This document shows positions 13,855 to 17,719 of a DNA stretch of 17,719 nucleotides, in pieces; position 1 is the stretch's first letter; each line of letters begins with the position of its first letter. This stretch comes from Rickettsiaceae bacterium (GTDB lineage: Bacteria > Pseudomonadota > Alphaproteobacteria > Rickettsiales > Rickettsiaceae): NCBI GenBank assembly GCA_021741085.1, contig JAIOYM010000014.1:1-17719 (forward strand). The letters are read 5' to 3'. The notes below the pieces were generated by a model. It searched no databases. It was given only the letters and a program-made list of their open reading frames with translations, and was not told the origin of the DNA. A program made the position numbers and the translations under genes.

Positions 13855-16800
13855 TTACTCAAGATCTTCACTAATACATTGTGGGACTGTAGGTAATGCA
13901 CTTAGCGTACCATCACTATTGCAAGTACGCTCTAATACTTGGTCGGTTTCTTCACTTAGAACATAGCCAGGCAAACAAGTTCCATAAGACTTATTTGAGG
14001 TAGAATCTCCTGTTGCGTATGATTCAGACCATGATGCATTTCCTTCGGTAACTGCTGGACAAGACACGTAACATTTCTGATCATTATTTTCAAATGAGGC
14101 AGTTTTGTTCGCATAATTTGTCAAGCAATATCTGGTTATAGAGCTAGCACCAGTTCCTTCTGCGCAAGTCCCTGTAGCAAGTTCGCCTGCATTTGTTTCC
14201 GGCCATGTGGCACCTCCTGTACTGCTATCAGCAGTTGTGATTGCAGCGCAAGTTAATTGAGGTACGTCAACACACCAATTTTCCTCTAGAGCAGTTTTAT
14301 TACGCAAACTACATACGTTATTATCGTATTCTAAATTACCAACAGCGCAATAACTAGTTGAACCATCAGTGTTGGTGCAAGTATATATAGACAGAACTAA
14401 TTGCGAATTATCGTCAGCGGTGTGGCTGCTGGAAAAAGTGCAGCTAGATGTCTGCACAGATGTGCATGTTGTAATGCCTGGGTATGTGCTGGATAAATTA
14501 TTGATTTCGGTATTTAACATGTTAGTATTATCGCACTCTGAAGGTATATTGTTACTAATTGAAGGATCAAAATAATCTGTATCCTCTAGCGCTAAAGTGC
14601 TTACAGCGGGTAGAATTCTATCAGATTTATTAGTACTAGGTATACATAAAGGATCAATGCCACCATTTAGATTATGTGTGTAACAGTAATTTGACTCGCA
14701 TTTGTTAATTAACACAGTAGTAGACCCATAGGTAATAGAATTAACCTGGGAGCAGTTTGTATCGCTAGAAGTGCAGAAATATAATCCTGGGTAAGTTGAG
14801 TCGGCAAGTTTATGAAATTTTGCGCATGGAATATCAGTTGCATTAGTATATAGAGTTAATACACATTGCTTAGGATCATGAGGGCAAGTAGCATATGAAT
14901 GACTTTCTAAACATATTAGATTTGCGCCTCGGTAATAAGCCCCATCAGTATATTCTATACCATTTATATAAACTGCATTACTTGCTGGCGGTATAATATT
15001 ATTTTCGTAATTTCCGATGATAGTATCATAATTTGTTGCTTTATGCCCAAAGAATGGCTGCTCTGGGCTTGTTATATTATCTGTTGCAAAAGCTGAATAT
15101 ATAATACCACCTAAATTTAAAGTTGGCAGTTTTTCCGTATATTGATCACTAGTCAAAGGGTTATTTGGATCGTAAATACTTAGAGACAATGGCCCACCTG
15201 TAGTAAATTCACCAACTTGCACATAAGTAAACATTTTAGGGTCGAAATAGCTAGAAGAGCATTTTGAATTAGCTATAGTTGTTGAGCAATCAACCACTAT
15301 AGGTTTAGATGATGGTGGTCTTTTAAAGCATCCTAGATTGTTTCGACTATCGTTACTCAAATCATAAGCACAAATTTGATCAATTGCTTGAGGTGTGCTT
15401 GAAGTTTCATCGTATATACGAGTCACACGAGCTTCTAAGGGTACATCCTTTGAAGTGCCCATATTTATTGTAGAATTGGTATATAGATCGCTGTTATCAT
15501 TATCTGATACATATTGTGGGAATGTTACAGACAAATCTTTGTAGTTACCAAAATTTGCACCATAAATTAACTGGCAATGATCATTTGTGGTCATACTACT
15601 ATCACATGGTTCGTAGGTGCCAGTATTATCATAGTAGTTAGATGTTGTTATAGTGCCGTTAGATAAAAGGGTAGCATATTTTATCCTTACACCATTTTTA
15701 CAGTTATCGTTGTCGTTGCAAATAAAACTTTCACTATTAACATTGACGCAAGGTGTTGAGTCATTTGCATTTTGATAGGAGCATACTGGTAATATGTCGT
15801 TATATTTGGTATGAATATCACTCATGCTTGTAAAATGATATATATCAACACATTGATCACTAATGCTAGAAGATATTGTAGATGAAACACTACTATTTTG
15901 GTTTACTAACACGTTACAGATGGGAACTATTTTATCGTAACCAATTCTTACAGTATTTTGTATAGCATTATTTTCTGTGGGCGACATATCACAGCCACTA
16001 TCGGTTACAATATCAGAACCGTATAAGGTTAAATCAGAACTAGTTACTGGTTGATAGTCTAGCAATTTTCCGTCAGGAAATGTGGGGCATATTTGTTTTG
16101 CTTTTAATGTAAAGAGTGGAGGTGTAAGTTTTGCTGGGTAAGGTGGAGGTAAATAACCTATGGGAAGAGTTACGCAGCCTAAATTGTCAAGAACTATATT
16201 ATTTGGGTGACCTATTGCCTTTAATGCCGGTATAAAAATATCTTGACCAATAAATTTAATAAGAAACGAAATCCATTTCAATACATCTTTTAACCAGTCT
16301 GTACCTTTGCTGGATGGTATTATATCGTTAAGTAATTCAGGGACAAGTGCGACTATACTGTCAGACATGCTTATTACAAATATTAATATTCGAACCAAGA
16401 CATTGATTCGATCAGAACCATAGTGAAATGGCTGTTTATGGGGTCTTACATCAAAAAAATCTGGCCATAATGTAGCTAAACCCGGGTCTAGATAGGCGCA
16501 TAATTTGGGCACTTGAAAATCTACTTTATCGCCATTATTATCATAGATCACATCATCTTCAATTGAATTACCAGAGCTATCTAGGTGAGTGCCGTAACTG
16601 TATCCAGGATCTGCGCTATAGCTATTTTCAGTATCCTCCGGCACTGCAATTCTTGCACAAAATCTAGATAAAGGCAGCCAAACGAAAGGGCCGGGAAATA
16701 TAGTGCATTCACCGTTCCAGGAAAGATCTTTACTTCTAGCTACGCACCAAAATGCACTACATACTTGCAGCTTAACATTAATTGTTGGGTTTGCGTAAGT

Positions 16801-17022
16801 AGTGCCAGGTGTTGCTTGGGCGCAATATTTATAGTACCCCAGACCCGATGGTTCTGGTTTATTTAACAAACATCCATCCCTTCCTATTTTTGAGTTTAAT
16901 GGTAATTTTGCATGAATAAAATTAATAGAACAAGCATCGAACAAAAGGGTAATAAAAATATAGTAGACAAAGAGAATTAGTCTAGTTTTTAAAATTTTGA
17001 ACAAGCTATATTTTTGAGGCAT
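13855..17022 (-). CDS. Large exported cysteine-rich membrane-anchored protein with C-terminal sushi-like modules
   Basis: The 1055-residue product is not a family I can name. It has an N-terminal signal or anchor (about 14-38), a Cys-rich region (39-205), two hydrophobic segments (about 206-229 and 248-271), then roughly 780 residues rich in Cys, Ser, Thr and Asn. I count 47 cysteines, nearly all outside the membrane segments, which suggests disulfides in the periplasm or at the surface. Segments such as LGCVTLPIGYLPPPYP (281-296) and ICAYDLSNDSRNNLGCFKRPP (550-570) recall extracytoplasmic parts of rickettsial VirB6-like proteins. However, the multi-span VirB6 core is absent. Internal repeats and two CCP/sushi-like modules end it. 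It could be a surface adhesin, a T4SS accessory or a secreted toxin-like protein. The frame is intact over 3.1 kb, so it is under selection. Confidence 0.85.
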   Translation of the reverse strand: MPQKYSLFKILKTRLILFVYYIFITLLFDACSINFIHAKLPLNSKIGRDGCLLNKPEPSGLGYYKYCAQATPGTTYANPTINVKLQVCSAFWCVARSKDLSWNGECTIFPGPFVWLPLSRFCARIAVPEDTENSYSADPGYSYGTHLDSSGNSIEDDVIYDNNGDKVDFQVPKLCAYLDPGLATLWPDFFDVRPHKQPFHYGSDRINVLVRILIFVISMSDSIVALVPELLNDIIPSSKGTDWLKDVLKWISFLIKFIGQDIFIPALKAIGHPNNIVLDNLGCVTLPIGYLPPPYPAKLTPPLFTLKAKQICPTFPDGKLLDYQPVTSSDLTLYGSDIVTDSGCDMSPTENNAIQNTVRIGYDKIVPICNVLVNQNSSVSSTISSSISDQCVDIYHFTSMSDIHTKYNDILPVCSYQNANDSTPCVNVNSESFICNDNDNCKNGVRIKYATLLSNGTITTSNYYDNTGTYEPCDSSMTTNDHCQLIYGANFGNYKDLSVTFPQYVSDNDNSDLYTNSTINMGTSKDVPLEARVTRIYDETSSTPQAIDQICAYDLSNDSRNNLGCFKRPPSSKPIVVDCSTTIANSKCSSSYFDPKMFTYVQVGEFTTGGPLSLSIYDPNNPLTSDQYTEKLPTLNLGGIIYSAFATDNITSPEQPFFGHKATNYDTIIGNYENNIIPPASNAVYINGIEYTDGAYYRGANLICLESHSYATCPHDPKQCVLTLYTNATDIPCAKFHKLADSTYPGLYFCTSSDTNCSQVNSITYGSTTVLINKCESNYCYTHNLNGGIDPLCIPSTNKSDRILPAVSTLALEDTDYFDPSISNNIPSECDNTNMLNTEINNLSSTYPGITTCTSVQTSSCTFSSSHTADDNSQLVLSIYTCTNTDGSTSYCAVGNLEYDNNVCSLRNKTALEENWCVDVPQLTCAAITTADSSTGGATWPETNAGELATGTCAEGTGASSITRYCLTNYANKTASFENNDQKCYVSCPAVTEGNASWSESYATGDSTSNKSYGTCLPGYVLSEETDQVLERTCNSDGTLSALPTVPQCISEDLE
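13876..14250 (-). repeat. Two tandem sushi/CCP-like four-cysteine modules (protein repeat)
   Basis: Residues 925-984 and 988-1049 of the cysteine-rich protein form two modules of about 60 residues. Each has four cysteines (925/953/966/984 and 988/1016/1034/1049). The first two cysteines are 28 apart in both. Shared features are GGATW or GNASW, then a Gly-Thr-Cys with a Gly-rich turn (GTCAEG and GTCLPGY), a third Cys after Arg (RYC, ERTC), and a closing Cys. This is the pattern of complement-control (sushi) domains. Confidence 0.6.
14347..14799 (-). repeat. Duplicated STYPG..CTS cysteine unit in the large exported protein
   Basis: Residues 742-780 and 845-892 share the order STYPG-(I/L), CTS, then C, a Ser/Thr-rich stretch, a hydrophobic strand (TVLINKC or LVLSIYTC) and a final YC. 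The two units start 103 residues apart and point to internal duplication within the C-terminal third. A weaker earlier pair is YDKIVPIC (362-369) and YNDILPVC (407-414), each followed by Asn/Ser-rich sequence and a CV dipeptide. Confidence 0.5.
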
Positions 17023-17183
17023 TTTATGCAGAAGTTTTATTTCTCACTTATATGTCAACTTTTAATAGCATTTTAGCGGATAAAGCCTTAATTTTTGTTT
17101 AAAGATGTAGAGTAACTTTTTGTTAGATCCAAAAAACATCCAATTAATATAGATTTTCCTGTACACGATAAATCAACATGCGA

Positions 17184-17189
17184 TATAAT
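17184..17189 (+). promoter_or_regulatory. Likely -10 box of the small membrane-protein gene
   Basis: A consensus TATAAT lies 40 bases before the preferred ATG, placing a start near 17196 and a leader of about 33 bases. No good -35 box was found at the right distance. The box also lies inside the longer possible reading frame that starts at 17178, which argues that the shorter start at 17229 is the real one. Confidence 0.4.
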
Positions 17190-17228
17190 AATATCTGTGT
17201 AAAGCTAAAGTTTTTTAAAAGGAACGTT

Positions 17229-17627
17229 ATGATGAATTTTTCAGTAACATTTTGGTTGATTGCATCCTTGGTTATATTAGTTGTTGGGTATGTATTTACA
17301 AGATCATCTGGTTCTTCGTCTGCAAAAGATAGTTCAGAAGAAGAAAATGAATATAGTTCTAATAGTTTTTGGAAAAAGAAGAATTTAAATAATATAGTTC
17401 TGTCGGCGAAAGAAAAATTAGATTTATCTTGGGAATTTTTATACAAAATAACGGAAATAGTATTGCAAAAATTTAGCACTCAAGACCAAAAAGAAATAGA
17501 AGAAGCGGCTAAAATTTTAGTCGAGAATGGTATGAAATATCAACATGTTGTTGATTATGCTATGCCTTCTAATATCGCTCTTGCTCAAAATACAGAAAAA
17601 AAACAAGATCAGAAAGCTCTTGGGTAG
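17229..17627 (+). CDS. Small single-span membrane protein, hypothetical
   Basis: I do not recognise this protein. The start at 17229 is preferred because AAAAGGA (17217-17223) sits 5 bases upstream and a TATAAT box lies at 17184, within the longer alternative frame. The 132-residue product has one N-terminal membrane span (about 4-24, VTFWLIASLVILVVGYVF), then a Ser/Glu-rich linker (SSGSSSAKDSSEEENEYSS). A charged helical domain follows (about 50-115, including LSAKEKLDLSWEFLY and KEIEEAAKILVENGMKYQHVVDY), and the tail is polar. The expected topology is an inner-membrane anchor with the helical domain in the cytoplasm. It diverges from the cysteine-rich gene across a 206-base gap. The layout resembles small uncharacterised Rickettsiales membrane proteins, but no family name can be given. 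Confidence 0.7.
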   Translation: MMNFSVTFWLIASLVILVVGYVFTRSSGSSSAKDSSEEENEYSSNSFWKKKNLNNIVLSAKEKLDLSWEFLYKITEIVLQKFSTQDQKEIEEAAKILVENGMKYQHVVDYAMPSNIALAQNTEKKQDQKALG

Positions 17628-17719
17628 AATATTTGTATTATAATTATCTAATAACATTCACGTGTATTTTCATAGTGATTTGGTTTATATCACTGCCTAT
17701 AGGTATTGTACAGGGTGAC

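Noticed and set aside
13855..17022. Calling the large protein VirB6 outright
   Set aside because: Only two internal hydrophobic segments are seen, not the five or more spans and core of VirB6/TrbL; the likeness is limited to Cys- and Pro-containing extracytoplasmic segments.
17178..17228. Upstream in-frame ATG that would add 17 residues to the small membrane protein
   Set aside because: The added codons contain the TATAAT box and the AAAAGGA ribosome-binding site, and the extension is basic and unlike a normal N-terminus. The start at 17229 fits better.
17633..17719. Open hydrophobic frame running off the right edge (TTG at 17633 or GTG at 17675), which could be a signal peptide ending PIGIVQGD
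   Set aside because: No ATG and no ribosome-binding site; a minus-strand frame entering from the edge and ending near 17646 is equally possible. Too short to call.

Overview
The window is AT-rich, gene-dense and codes on both strands. It looks like the chromosome of an obligately intracellular alphaproteobacterium of the Rickettsiales type. The main reasons are a virB8-virB9-virB10-virB11 block of the dispersed rickettsial (rvh) type IV secretion system, including a VirB9 that has only its N-terminal domain, and a set of reduced-genome housekeeping genes (tsf, holC, truA, aatA, mlaA, ettA, rpiB, xerC, SRP RNA). I could not assign a genus. The standard code fits all genes, and no insertion sequence, CRISPR array, tRNA or rRNA was seen.

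Layout. Positions 1-476 hold the 3' part of tsf (EF-Ts), ended by a hairpin. Positions 625-4162 are a minus-strand group read as aatA (aspartate aminotransferase), mscS (mechanosensitive channel), truA and holC. Positions 4424-6422 on the plus strand hold a TPR-methyltransferase, an mlaA-like outer-membrane lipid transport gene one base behind it, and a 50-residue basic protein. Positions 6502-10252 are the T4SS block: virB8, short virB9, virB10 with an enlarged low-complexity antenna loop, and virB11. The usual virD4 does not follow. Instead there is an SRP (4.5S) RNA gene at 10314-10397 with its own promoter and terminator. Positions 10576-13752 are minus-strand ettA, rpiB and xerC. Positions 13855-17022, also minus strand, encode a 1055-residue exported, cysteine-rich, membrane-anchored protein ending in two sushi-like modules. 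A small single-span membrane protein (17229-17627) diverges from it.

How the parts fit. VirB8 (inner-membrane scaffold), VirB9 (periplasmic outer-membrane-complex part), VirB10 (trans-envelope channel) and VirB11 (ATPase) are core pieces of one secretion machine. The other pieces (VirB2-B4, B6, D4, and presumably a full-length VirB9) must lie elsewhere. The big cysteine-rich protein has features that recall the extracytoplasmic parts of rickettsial VirB6-like proteins without the polytopic VirB6 channel. It is the best candidate here for an undescribed surface or secretion-associated component. Other points of interest are the VirB10 insertion with a triplet-repeat tract, an SRP RNA with a shortened apical stem, and an RpiB with altered active-site residues.
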